DNA of 64,000 bases from positions 10,905,513 through 10,969,512 of the forward strand of contig OZ038402.1 of NCBI GenBank assembly GCA_964036045.1, in the 5' to 3' direction. How positions within the stretch are numbered: the first letter of the stretch is position 1; every line of letters starts with the position of its first letter. This stretch comes from Eutreptiella sp. 'Long Island Sound 2002'. Lineage: Eukaryota > Euglenozoa > Euglenophyceae > Eutreptiales > Eutreptiaceae. Under the pieces are notes generated by a model, which saw only the letters and a program-made list of their open reading frames with translations, made no database searches and had not been told where the DNA came from. Positions 22,601 to 33,172 of the stretch are shown piece by piece. The position numbers and the translations under genes are program-made.

Positions 22601-24777
22601 TGTGGATACGATTGAACCTTGATGTCTCACACACAGAGAGAGACATACACTAACCCTCTGGCCCACACCGACTAATTACTGCAGCGCAACTGTTTGAAAC
22701 ACCCAAATACCACACTTAACCCCCCACACTCCCCGCCAAAATACGGGGTCCACGTGAACAAAACCGCGGCCAGTTTCAAACAACGGAGAGCCCATATCTG
22801 TAATACAGCATGCATGCCTGACTTGCACTCTGCAAGTGCTGACCTGTGCTCTGTGCGTCGACCTGTACTCTGCACCTACCTGCGCCCTGTTGCCTTTCTC
22901 ATCATGCTATCTGTGGTTCTGTGGTGTGTATGGCAAACAATCCAGCGAACAAAACTGCATGCTGCCGCACACGTCACGTGGCCAAGCTTATGCAAAGCGC
23001 ACGGCGCGCCCGCTACACGTGCACGTGGGAGGGGGGCCAGGTGGTACTGCTTGTGCCTGGAGGTACTGTGGTTTTGTGATCAGAGGCAGGCGCCAGCGTC
23101 TGGCTGCTACGCACCGGCTCTGTCCGAGGGGTCAGCTTACCCTCAGCCCAACCCACTGCAACCCGCACACTTGGACGCGTCTTTCAGGGATTGCTCCAGT
23201 TTCGCCAGCATCGGGTCACCTCCATCGGTGGGCGCGGCAGTCACGAGGAGGTGCGTAGCTCTATGCAGCGCCTGCAGGCCGGTAATTGGGGGTCCGGTAC
23301 CCTCTGCCCTGCGCTGCCCTCCCGGCCCAACTCTGTCCACTCCTGCTCTACCCTGCCCTGCCCGGTCATGTCCTGCCCTGCCTGCAGCGACCTCCTGGAT
23401 CAGACATTTGCCTCACGTGCGGGGCGAGCGAGGTCTCCACACTAAGAAACCCTGCAGAGTCTGTTGATAAAACATCGAAGAACACACTGAGTTGTTTGGA
23501 GTTCTGTGGGCAGGGCCGGAGGCTACGAGCTGATTTGGAGACATGCGGGGAAAGCAATGGTGTCAAATCGCAGTCGTTCCGTATCACAGGCAGATGATAA
23601 ACGTCGCAAACAGGCCATGGTCAACAGGCCGAGGACTCGGGTCTCAAGCAAATCACCGACACAATTCAAATCGCATGTCCGTCCCTCTCCCGTGCACCCA
23701 CTCCATGGTCCAGGCCGCTCAACAGCAATAAAGCGTCGCAGCGCTCTTCTTCTTCCAACCTGTCTAGTGCCGGCGTACTCAGCCCGAGGAGATCGGTGAA
23801 GCAAAATATCAGTTCGCATCAAAAGATGCTTGGTGAGTCCCGGACGATGTGCTCTGCAGGGCACGATCTGAGAAGCTGTGCATTCAAACCTTAAGGAGAA
23901 GGTGCAGAGCTCCGTTGACGAACGGGTTGGGCGTCCATGAAAAGGGGGGCCGGAGGTCAGCCTCGGCCCCACAGTTAATTGGCGCCGAAGGCGCGGGAGA
24001 AATCCCAACCCGACCATCGGCATTGGGGGACAGATCCAAGCATGTGGGCGAGAGTATCTGACAGCACGAACAGCACAACGCCCCTGACCACCTCACACAA
24101 CTGACGTACCCCCAGTTTGTTCAAGAGCAGGCCCATGAAGTTCCCCAACGATCTGCCGCTAAGGTTCCCCGTACTGTTCCCAAAAAAAATGGGAAACCAG
24201 GAAAACGGGGGGAAATGGGGGGAAATGGGGGGGAAATGGGGGGTAAGTGGGGAAAACGGGGGGGGGGGGGAATGGGGGTGATGGGGGGGCACAAGGGAAA
24301 TTGGGGGGAAATGGGGCAACAATGGAGGAACAATTGGGGAAGATTCCCTTGCCTGTTTGTTCCCCATTTCCCCTCATCTTCCCTCACTTTTCCCCTTTCC
24401 CCTCCATTTTTCTTCGCCTCGCATTTTTGGGCTTGTCACACTGAGGTCTCCCCATTTTCCCATCAAAACAAAAAAAATACTCCACGCATTCCCCATTTCC
24501 CCCAAATTTTCCAAAATTGTCACATTTCAGAGATAATGTCCCGGTAAAATCCCGAGATGGGGATATTCATGGCCCTGCAAGAGGAGGAGAACCCAGCAAA
24601 TACCTGCTGGGCCGGATCCAGTGGAGCATCGTCCGTAAACATCACACAATGCACTCCGCTCGCCGTGAAGCGCTCCTGAGCCTCGGCTGACCGCACGGTT
24701 GCCCACACTTCCCAACCGTCTTCCAGCAACTCCGCAGCAAAGCGGCTCCCAGTGTAGCCCAGTCCGAAGATAAACAT
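19394..24777 (-). CDS. YeeZ-like NAD(P)-dependent atypical SDR/epimerase, 7 exons
   Basis: Model: complement(join(19394..19601,19722..19809,20482..20742,21178..21251,21540..21638,23171..23271,24604..24777)), 1005 nt, 334 aa plus stop. All splice sites are GT-AG and all phases agree. Motifs in order: Rossmann start MFIFGLGYTGSRFAAELL, ATHLLVTAAPTDGGDPML, YLSTVGVYGDVGG, GLPVHIFRLPG, IYGPNRGPLEKVRTGSARR, FSRVHVDDISLVL, GAVYNVADDKPEAG, LTPMGRSFYSESRFMTNS. This is the layout of the bacterial YeeZ-type, epimerase-like atypical SDRs. Cofactor binding is expected; the substrate is unknown. ATG 24777 begins right at the Rossmann strand; the frame stays open upstream to 24948, so an N-terminal extension is possible. 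The last exon is the least certain. Confidence 0.87.
19722..19809 (-). CDS. SDR gene, exon 6
   Basis: 88 nt, acceptor GATTCAG|AC, donor TTGAG|GTTGCA. Encodes LTPMGRSFYSESRFMTNS and IKTELKVKL, the family's C-terminal (L.PM..SFY...R..N..IK.EL) block. Confidence 0.85.
20482..20742 (-). CDS. SDR gene, exon 5
   Basis: 261 nt, acceptor TCGACAG|GG, donor TCAG|GTATGC. Encodes IYGPNRGPLEKVRTGSARR, the HVDDI motif, GAVYNVADDKPEAG and LLGLKPPPLVSFEES. The most diagnostic exon of the gene. Confidence 0.9.
21178..21251 (-). CDS. SDR gene, exon 4
   Basis: 74 nt, acceptor TGTGCAG|G, donor CCCG|GTGTGT. Encodes AKRRVYAEKQWLDTGLPVH and IFRLP. Phase 2 in, phase 1 out. Confidence 0.85.
21540..21638 (-). CDS. 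SDR gene, exon 3
   Basis: 99 nt, acceptor CCACAG|G (completes the Lys of exon 2), donor AG|GTATGC. Encodes LQWVGYLSTVGVYGDVGGE and VDESTRLEPLTQ. YLSTVGVYGD is the active-site region of this SDR group. Confidence 0.88.
23171..23271 (-). CDS. SDR gene, exon 2
   Basis: 101 nt, acceptor CCTGCAG|GCG, donor CCAA|GTGTGC, phase 2 out. Encodes ALHRATHLLVTAAPTDGGDP, aligned with the family's ATHLLVS.PP..DGDP segment. Confidence 0.82.
23272..24603 (-). other. SDR intron 1 with G-rich tract
   Basis: 1332-bp intron. At about 24180-24325 the plus strand carries repeated GGGGAAATG motifs and a G-run of about 12, so the transcribed RNA is C-rich here and the template DNA strand is G-rich. No exon-like sequence seen in it. 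Confidence 0.6.
24604..24777 (-). CDS. SDR gene, exon 1
   Basis: 174 nt, donor CAGCAG|GTATTT, phase 0. Holds the GLGYTG nucleotide-binding loop at residues 5-10 and DDAPLDPAQQ at the end, the usual position just before the second Rossmann segment. Confidence 0.85.
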
Positions 24778-25632
24778 CACTTGTTCACTGCACTTGCTGG
24801 CCGAGTTGCCCTTGGTCCCCACGGCCTTCTTGCTTGGATACCTCTGCACATGCACGTACACATGCGTGGGATTCAAGCGCATCGAATCATATTGGGAGAT
24901 GTGACGAGTGTACTGCGGTCCTGTGAATTTGATGTGGGTGGCGAACATACGCAGTCATCAGTAGCGATGCGGGTGTACATGTGCGGGGGTCGTTTGCCCC
25001 CCCACCCCAAACATTTTTCACGGTTTCTACGGGCTCATGGCACAACCTAACTCAAACTAGCACCACACCTGCATTTGCGTCCACAGCAGGGCACCTGCAC
25101 TTGCAGCTGCGACCACCACAGCGCAACTCCCCAACACATGTATGCGGTCCATGATCACTGTAAAATGGTCACACGCGTTCAACATTTTTCTCCAATCAAT
25201 GCCACAGATAATCAAGCACCATATGCGGAGGGCGAACCGAAGGTACATTCAATTTGACGCATCACTGCGCCACCTACCTCCCCCAAGGAACGGTGTTGAC
25301 CATCACTGGGATGACGGATCAAAGACGTGTGGAAGCATTAGCGGTGTGTTCCAGGGGCATGATTCTCGGATTTTGTTTCTCACTGCAATCCTTTGGGGGG
25401 AAGGCATACGCCTTTTTCCCTATGCGGAGTTCCCACAAATTGGGGTTTGGAGGGCTGTGTGTGCGTACACCCAGGGCAGCAGTGCAAAAAGAACCTGTGC
25501 ACTCTGTGTGACACTGTTCTGTTTAACATATTCCCATGCCGGGTCATGTCGCATGCACCAGCGCAAGGCAATAGGTGCTTGCTAACCGCGGGCGGGCAGA
25601 CCCCACTTCGCGCCACACACAAGTACACAGAC
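24778..25632. other. region upstream of SDR gene
   Basis: No further exon is supported. It presumably holds the SDR promoter and the tail of the neighbouring tRNA region; no defined site is visible. Confidence 0.4.
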
Positions 25633-25709
25633 CGCCAACTCCCGGATTCAAACCGGGATCCTCCGTGCCAGCGTCCCAGCATGGTGCTCTTCCGTTGAGC
25701 TAAGTCGGC
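25633..25709 (-). tRNA. tRNA-like gene, isotype unresolved, enlarged anticodon loop
   Basis: Cloverleaf on the minus strand: acceptor GCCGACT/AGTTGGC (one G-U), D-arm GCTC/GAGC with GG in the loop, T-arm CCCGG TTTGAAT CCGGG, discriminator G. The anticodon stem CCATG/CACGG encloses 12 nt (CTGGGACGCTGG) instead of 7. Either a 5-nt intron is present, in which case the canonical site would leave GGG (Pro), very rare in eukaryotes, or this is a pseudogene. Confidence 0.6.
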
Positions 25710-25776
25710 AAGCTACCCACCAGGGAATTTCATAGATTATTTACAGCAGTTCGGATGAAAGTGTACAAGCTGAATC

Positions 25777-25848
25777 GGGCGGTTCCGGGACTCGAACGCG
25801 GAACCTCTCGTACCCAAAGCGAGAATCATGCCACTAGACCAAACCGCC
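25777..25848 (-). tRNA. tRNA-Pro (TGG)
   Basis: 72 nt. Acceptor GGCGGTT/AACCGCC, D-region TTGGTCTAGTGGCATGATT as in eukaryotic tRNA-Pro, anticodon loop TTTGGGT with anticodon TGG, T-loop TTCGAGT, discriminator C. One mismatch in the anticodon stem (C-A) and one in the T stem (C-C) are the only defects. It sits 67 bp from the other tRNA-like gene, same strand. Confidence 0.85.
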
Positions 25849-28501
25849 TTCTGACACAAAGTTACCAAACCGCCTTCTGGGCAAAGCTACTTGAGTTAAA
25901 TTTTCGATATTCTGATCATCATCCACTAACGAACACCTTCAATGGGGGTGAGTGCATATACCCCACCCAACCTTGGCAAGTCCCCATGAGTCCAAGGAAT
26001 ATAAACACAAAATGCATGCGAAGAATATGTACGCTGTGGCATAATATTCACTCCACCCGAGTGCCCATGTGCACTAGTGTTTGGAGCGTTGAGCCTGCAA
26101 AATGATTATCTCACAACAATGAGACATATTTTGCGCAAATGGCAAACTTACTTTGGTTGTTCACAGGATTGAAACTCAAATTCAAAGGAATGAAACCAAA
26201 ACACAAAACGATGATGATGAGGAGGAGGAAGACGATGATGATGCTAACGAGGATGATGATGAGAAAAAGACGAAGATAATGATGGAGTGATATGAATATG
26301 GTTGGTGTCTTTAGGGGTGTTTCCTGCCACGGCCGGGTGTGTAAGGAGTAGATCACTGTGTGGCACTCCTTGAGCGGGTAACCAAGATGACGCAAAGACG
26401 GCGTAGAGACCCATGACGGTTGATCACTTGGTGGTACACGTTGCGTGTTTCCTCTGCCCCTTGGCACGTGAATCATGATCATCGTATTCCAATGGGGTTC
26501 AAACCAACGTCATTGAATGGTCGTGTGTGAGCGCGTGTATGTTTCAAAGGGGCACTTTGCGTCAACGTTACCAGCACTCAATCGCAAAGCAAACAAGGCG
26601 CATCAAAAGAGCCAGGCGACCTCACCTAAAGCTTTGCACACACATGGGGATGGTGTAACGGTATGACAGGTTAGTGTCGTGTACCAAGAACATCACGTTT
26701 GCACATATACTTTGGTCCTTCGGTTCGTGACATGTGATATGGACGGACTCGATACACCATCCGTAGCTTTGATGTTTGCGACCCTCTTGCAATCGAGCGC
26801 ACGTGTCGCCACCATCGAGCGAGGTTGTTGTGTTTCGTCCTTCAAGTTCCTCCCGTTGCCAAGGTACACAAACGGCGGTGTTTCCGAGAGATTTGAATCT
26901 AGGGGTGGCAAACCGGATACAAGTGATCCACATTGCTAATTCAAAGGCGGGGATAAAAAAAAACGCTTAAGGATCAGACATTTGTTCCAAAGTTGTCAAC
27001 CCCAAAATTGTGTGTGCGTGCGTGCAGTTGTGCGTGCGTGCGCGCGTGCGAGTTCGTTTCTATGCATGCGGACGACGTTGTGCCGAACACAATAACGAGT
27101 GCCCTTACAATGCGATATAGTATGGTACTCTCTTGACGAGAAAACAAAAATTTTCGGCCACGTCTCCACTCTCTTGAAGTTCTCCCAAGGCCGAAAGGCC
27201 ATTTGAACAAAAAGTTTTGTTCAACTCCGACGCCTTCCACATTCCATTTTGCACCCACAACCACCCAAACCAAAGCAAAATTGCCCTTGACCAAAAAAAG
27301 GTGTTCTTTTGCAATAAGCAATGTAGGCGGCGGGGCAACAAACTCGTCAATGATGTTTGATGGGGGTTCTCCATATGCCCTCCTCACAATCTTGTTGCAA
27401 GAACCCGTACTTTTGCGTGAGGACCGCCGCCGCCACAAATAGTGAGGTTACAAAGTGATTCAAGGAACAGTGACAATAACAATTGTGTCATCTTCTAAAT
27501 TTCCGTATGGCACTATTTTTCACACTGAAGGTAACCTTTTACGGCGACCTTGCAATGCGGTTTGTGCGTCCCCCAACAAGGACCGATGCTTCACAAAGCG
27601 CACCGGTGAGAGGCAGGCAAGGCTCGGAAGGGATGGAGCAAGCAGAACCCTCTATATTATCTTTGAGTCTTTGAAAATCCGCATCTGCATGGTGCAGAAT
27701 ACTGTAGAATCCACAGGCAATCCACAGTAGTGGCCACTAGGTGGAAGGCAGCGAACGCGCGGATCACAAGTCGCGGTGGGTTCACATTAAACTGGATAAG
27801 GGGTATAGTGGTCACTAGAAGGCACATGTGAGGGGAACGCAAAATTATTGAACGTTGGAACATTGTTGAAAACTCGATGTTTTGCTGTTGCAGTAGAAAT
27901 TCACCAAATAGTTAATTTGCCTGAGCTGTGCAGTCAAAAAACTATTCGGCAGCGTTGAAGTCTGCGCACTTCTATGTGAAGACTGTTCAACTTGCATTTG
28001 GCTCGCAACGACCTTGCTTGTGGTAGGTAATAACCCACGTAGATCGATTCGATTCTACATTCCTCGCATTTCCACGTCATTGCCTTTTGGCGATTTGATA
28101 GGATGTGAAGGTGGCGTGTGGGGCAGTTGAACGACACTTTGACTCATAAGTTGCTTGCAATCATCCTACAGGGTACTTTTGTTCCTATCCCGTTATGCAC
28201 CGAACGTACTTGTCCCACTTGCACTCCGAAAATTTTGGCAACTTGAGACACTGTGCCAACTTTGCGCTTACGAAGGCAACAACTCCACTCAACTACCCAA
28301 TTGATATCCAAAGTAGATTTTTTTGTTCCCTAACCATCCCTAACCATGAGTTTGGGGTGCAAGTGAAAGCGTGAAACACAAAAACACAACAAAAAGTAGC
28401 ATATAGTTTCTGACCCATTTATTTATTTGTCCGTGCTTGTTTTAGCTTGGCAATTGCAGCTTTGTGCAATTTTTTGTTGATTGTTTGTCAAAGGTTGAAG
28501 G
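25849..28501. other. no gene recognised; GAT/GAG microsatellite
   Basis: A GAT/GAG trinucleotide tract lies at about 26210-26265. A GT/GC-rich dinucleotide stretch lies at about 27010-27050. Remaining open frames are short and overlapping without recognisable motifs. Confidence 0.45.
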
Positions 28502-28993
28502 ATGACTGCTTCGACGGCCTTGACGGTCGCACAACAAGACACTCAGTGTTTAAATGCGCCTTGCAAGTATGAGCTGCCTGCAAAATTAGACGTCGGGACG
28601 GTCGCCGACATGCTATGCCGTCTCGACGTGATCATTTTGAAAGAGATTTTCAACCTGTCGGCCAAGAGTGTGTTGTATGAACTCGTGTTGTCGTTTGTGG
28701 ACAAATACGCCGACGAGGCTAAGGTGGAAGTGGTGCGTAGTTGCCAAGTTGCCAAATGCTTCGAGTTCTTTTCCATGAAGTTGCAAGTCTTGGAATTAGA
28801 GGTGTTAATGACCGAATGCAAGAAAATGCTTTTGTGCAACATTGAGGCCAAAAGTAGTACCATGCGCTTTGAAATGTCATTGCGAAGCATGTTCGGCTTG
28901 GCTTGCAATCGATTTAGCCTTGTTGGTGAGGGCGACCCCGTCCATGGGGAAACCATGCGATGTGAGGGTGGAGAGTGTGGCTACTTTGCATAG
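28502..28993 (+). CDS. hypothetical protein, 163 aa
   Basis: ATG 28502 to TAG 28991-28993, uninterrupted. The protein is helical-looking: AKSVLYELVLSFVDKYADE, then a Met/Leu/Glu-rich stretch. Codon third positions are richer in G/C than the flanks, and the opposite-strand frame reads as a complement shadow. I do not recognise the family. The second part (from about residue 125) degenerates in character, so the true 3' end may be an intron. A LINE fragment lies just downstream on the other strand. Confidence 0.5.
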   Translation: MTASTALTVAQQDTQCLNAPCKYELPAKLDVGTVADMLCRLDVIILKEIFNLSAKSVLYELVLSFVDKYADEAKVEVVRSCQVAKCFEFFSMKLQVLELEVLMTECKKMLLCNIEAKSSTMRFEMSLRSMFGLACNRFSLVGEGDPVHGETMRCEGGECGYFA

Positions 28994-29087
28994 GGACTGC
29001 CATATTTGTGTGGAAAGGGCCTCGAGCTGTGTTTGTGTCAGTTTGTGTGCTTGTAGTCAGTATGATAGCGTGTTAATGAGTATTAAG

Positions 29088-29620
29088 TTAGTGATGGTTA
29101 CCCACTCCGGGACGTTGAGGGATAGATGGGAGAGCTGTGAAAAGAAGGTTTTTTATTTCAGCGGAGCAGAGCTCGTAGAGTAGCTGTGGGTTGGGGATAG
29201 TGATTAGGAAGATGCCGAGGTATTTATAGTAGGTGTGGGGCGAGCCTGAGTTGGATGTTGTAGACAGTGTTGCGCCGTTGGTGCTTTTGATTGTGACATG
29301 TGTGGCCGTGCCTAGTGCGTGCAATTCTGTTTTGGAGTTGTTCATGTTTAATCCTATTGAGCGCGTTGTCGTGTCGAAGATGTTGAAACTTTTTTGTGTG
29401 AGGTGTTTTTGGGGGGAGGAGAAAAGAATGTCGTCAATGAAGGTGTGCATGGAGTGGTGGGTGGTTAGTGGTGTGTGCTTGAAGATGTGGTAAAGCATGA
29501 TGTTGAAGTAGAGGTTGAAGAGGAGTGGAGAGAGTGGGCAGCCTTCTCTTAAGCCTCTTAGGAGCGTGAATGTGTGGTATGTTGTGCCGTTTCTCATCGG
29601 TGTGGGCGAGGATGAGTATG
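29088..29620 (-). pseudogene. non-LTR reverse transcriptase fragment
   Basis: Reads YSSSPTPMRNGTTYHTF, GLREGCPLSPLLFNLYFN, TFIDDILFSSP (the catalytic F/Y-x-DD box), GLNMNNSKTEL and YKYLGI: RT motifs 3 to 7 of LINE elements in the correct order. Fingers upstream and the thumb/C-terminus downstream are missing, so both ends are truncated. It is distinct from the LINE in the CbiX intron, where I saw the endonuclease but no RT. Confidence 0.8.
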
Positions 29621-29650
29621 CCCGTAAAGAAGGTCTGTAGGACCAGCCCC

Positions 29651-32600
29651 TGCCATAGTGCGAGCTCTACCGCCTATACCCGATTTCTCCACCCTCTTTC
29701 CCGTGACTCCCATCGTCCTTGACCTCACCATTGCTTCCATGTTTCACCAAATCCAAAGTCGTCCAAAATTCCAGCAAGTACCCTTGGTAACCCTTGGTCA
29801 CAAAATCCAAACAAATCCCGTAGGTACACCCTTGGCAACCCTTGCAGTAAAAACCAATCACTTGATGAATAGAATCGAGTGAACTTGACCAGTGCAGTCC
29901 AAATAATCGATCACCAAATGGAGTTGAGTGTGACCTCATCAATACATGGACATGATCATGGAGAAGGGAACAAATGAGACAATGTCGGGCAAAGGGAGAG
30001 GAAGAAACAGAAGTATAAGTGAAGCCCTGGAATAGAGCAAATAGCATATTACATATTATAAGCGAAATTGCCGAAAAATACTCCAGGTAGCGCAGCCTTC
30101 CTCAGGCGAATCGGTTCCCGCAGCCCTCCCATACCACAAGCATCCAACCATACGCGGTCCCCGAGGCGGGTCTTCGTGTTGTGTGTGCAGGGCGAGGACA
30201 AGGGATGGGACGGGGATAAGCCGAGTACTCTCCACACATGACACGTGCTTCAATCTATTTGCACTCGGCCTCAAAAAAAATTGCATTTGTGAGCAGCCTT
30301 TCCTCTGCCGAATCCAAGAGCCACTGTGCTGCGCACTTTTTGCACTAGCCTCATGGATATGATCATGTCTGTCTGAGGAGTTCTTGTACGTGTTTGCTCG
30401 CCCTTGCAGCGAAAGTGTTAGATGGAGGCCAGTTTTCAGGTTAGATGAATCTCGCGAGCCATCTAACATTTTTCGGCTTGAAAATAGCTAAAATTGTTAA
30501 ATGGGAAGAATTATCTCCCAAAATCAAAAAAGCACGCAACACTTATTGAGCCGGTATGATGTTAATGAAAATGAGACTGTGTCATCCGACCCCAAGGGGC
30601 CTTGCCTCTTGGACGGAGACTTCCTTTTGGAAGGAACTTCCCTCGGCATTGCCAAAAACAATGCCGAGGTTGTGGCTGCAATTGCTCCTTCTGCTAAAAA
30701 AGTTCGTACTTCACAGTCCTTGTTGTGTGAATTGTTGGGTGAGTGTGTTCTTGTGGGGGCGGAATCGCTTGTAGCAGCTTCATGATCATCTGATGAGATT
30801 GTGCTGGTGCTGAGCGTGCTCTTGTAAGTTGGCAAAGATGTGCATGGCTCAGATGTTTCTATACGCTCATCTGTGGGATCTTTGAGTTCGCTTCCTTCCT
30901 GCAGGCCGAGTTTTCAGGCCGATAAATGTTAGATGGGAACGATTATGTAATAGAAAGATGATATGAATTCGCACGCTCGTCTACATGTTGTGTTGGATGA
31001 TTGATTGATGCCCATTTGTTTGTAAGGACGTTATCGTCCAGTGAGCAGTCTTTTCTTGTGTTGCATGCTGGCCTCCCTTGTCAGCTTCTCAACATGTGTT
31101 CCTACGTGAACAAGGAATAGTGGAGTCCCCGACTAGAGGATGGTTGCTGTTGGGCACTATGCCTCCCTTTCCGAAAAGGACCACGAGGAATTACCACAGT
31201 TAGGTATGTTTCATGTATTGGGAGAAGACCCGCCCCAAAAGATGATGCTTATTGCTCTTTGAGGTAGTTATCACAAAGAATAGTTAGGGTGTCGGTCCTG
31301 GGGCAGGTGGGGGTGGGGGGGGGCACCGATCCACGATCCACGATCCGATCCACTTCCTGCACGGACGAGGTAGAGGAGATTGGTTGTCCATTGGATTGTA
31401 CTTGCAACATACATAGTGCATTATGCATGCATTTCATCACCTTTTTCTTTATCAAGCAGCATGTATGGATTGTTTCTTGCTTGGTGCTTGCATGTCACAC
31501 CACAACACTAAGCGCGCCGTGAACAATTTTTTTGAACATGCAAGAAGCATTTGTGGATGGTTGTTTGCTTTGTGCTTGCATGTCGCCACAACACCGGGTG
31601 CATAAAAGGTATCTAGGAGTGGTCAAGGCCCCAATGTAGTTGTTATCCATGTACTTGGAGAGCAGCACAAATGGAAGTGGCAAGATGAGCATGCAAAAGT
31701 TCAAGGGTCATGCATTTCAATGGCTATGGTTTCAATTCGCTTGCTCACTTTGGAACAGGGGGATCGGGGGTTCTTTTGCCCTCGGGCAGATGCTTGTGTT
31801 CACTGTGATTGTGTTCACCAAAGGTCACCTTAGTTGTGGCCGGCATTGTGGTGCCTACGCCCGTGCCGCTTTGTAGAGCATTCCAAAGGTCACCTCGTTG
31901 TGGCCGGCGTTGTGGAGCCCGCGCCTTTGTGCCGATTTGTAGAGCACTCCACAGCGGCAGCCTCAAAGCACGTGGATGCATGTCCGGGGGGATCACAGGG
32001 CACACTTACTGAGTTCGTAAGGCATTGCCATTCTGATAGGTGAAGATGAGACTGCCTTTTGCTCCCATGTTCCCGGGAATATTGTGGCATAGAAGCATAA
32101 TACTTCTAAGCAACATGAATTGGGCTTTGATGAAAATAAAGAGGCTCGTTGTGACGTATCGCGCCGTATTGTGACTTACAGTGATGTACCGTGACCGGAC
32201 AATGGGGGTTCACTGGTCAGTGCGGGTTGCACACCATCCCCAGAAAAAAGAAACGCGGTATTGAGCAATATAATATGGCCATGTTCCAAGCACCCCGAAA
32301 TTATCCCCCACTCCCATGTTGTTAGCTTGATCGGGGGGTGCAGGCAAAACACACAGAGCTTGTGTGGGACACAACAGAGTGAGCCCAATGCTCCCGATCC
32401 CCCCCCACCTCCACGAAGGAATGTCCCCACATCACAGACTGAGCAAGTGGCATCTCGGCACACAAGGCATGAAGACAATGTCTCACTGTGCTACTGCAAA
32501 AGTTGATCCAACGCACACAATGCACACAATGCACACAGCACCATTGACGGTGCCCCTTCCCATCGCGCGCAAGAGGGGGGAACGTGCAGCTAGCCGGAGG
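29651..32600. other. no gene recognised; small repeats
   Basis: Contains a 10-bp inverted repeat at 30416-30425/30459-30468 and a partial copy near 30904-30936. It also has two loose tandem copies containing TGCTTGCATGTC at about 31484-31585 and two loose copies containing TTGTGGCCGGC at about 31832-31945. ORF 30501-30785 (+) is open for 94 codons but has no recognisable motif. Confidence 0.4.
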
Positions 32601-32675
32601 CCTGGGGCGGGGATCGACCCCGTCACTGATTGCCGACCGCCTGACCCCATCCCCTGACCACACTAGCCCAGGGCA

Positions 32676-32913
32676 ATGAATCACACCCCCATTCTTCGTG
32701 TCGCAGTTACCCCCCGGTCATATCGGGCGCTACTGGTGCTGAGTTGCGTCGGCCTGGCTCTGGCGGTCTTCATGACGTACGAGTACTTTTACCCTGTGGA
32801 AAGCGCCATCTGTGACTTCAGTGAGGCTGTCTCATGCAGCAAACTGATTACCGCTGGCTGGGCCTCTGTTTTGGGGGTGCCCATTTCAATCTTGGGATGC
32901 AATTGGTTTGGAA
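32676..32913 (+). CDS. VKOR-family protein, first exon (3' limit approximate)
   Basis: ATG 32676 starts a frame with a first membrane segment LLVLSCVGLALAVFMTYEY. CDFSEAVSCSKLITAGWAS and LGVPISILG follow. This is the signature of vitamin K epoxide reductase homologues: the luminal Cys pair (C-x7-C, human Cys43/51 type) followed by S/A-x-x-x-G-x-P. VKOR proteins oxidise thiols or reduce quinones in the ER or thylakoid membrane. The frame then runs into GT-rich sequence; candidate donors lie at about 32908-32935. Confidence 0.8.
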
Positions 32914-33100
32914 CTCCTTGTGTTCGTGTGTGCGTGTGTACCCCTTGTGCGGTGGCAGTGTGGACCTGAACAGGGATGTCCTCAGGGTTGCACTGTCACT
33001 CAGAAAGGCGCCTAGCCGCCCATGGTCTGTCCTTTCACTCCATGTTCTGTGGCCTGAGGAGAATTTGAAGCGGTCCAGTGCAGTGCCCTGTTGCCTTCAG

Positions 33101-33172
33101 GGTGGTTGTGTTGGATCTTCATGCATAGTGTGTGTGTACCACCTCATGGCCTATCCTGTGCCTATTTCCGGG
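33101..33172 (+). CDS. VKOR-family protein, candidate CxxC exon
   Basis: After acceptor GCCTTCAG the frame reads SSCIVCVYHLMAY. CIVC is the redox CxxC of VKOR, followed by hydrophobic residues as in TM4. A donor GTGACC follows at 33173. The segment normally between the two Cys pairs (TM2-TM3, about 60-70 residues) was not found at 32914-33100. The gene model is therefore incomplete or the gene is damaged. Confidence 0.45.

Noticed and set aside
28543..28956. Minus-strand ORF of 137 codons opposite the 163-aa ORF
   Set aside because: Composition rich in Ser/Thr/Asn/Leu typical of a complement shadow; the plus frame has better codon bias and helical pattern.
32601..32672. 72-nt tRNA-like sequence on the minus strand just before the VKOR ATG
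   Set aside because: Six of seven acceptor pairs and a T-arm-like hairpin exist, but the T-loop has only 5 nt and there is no credible anticodon stem.
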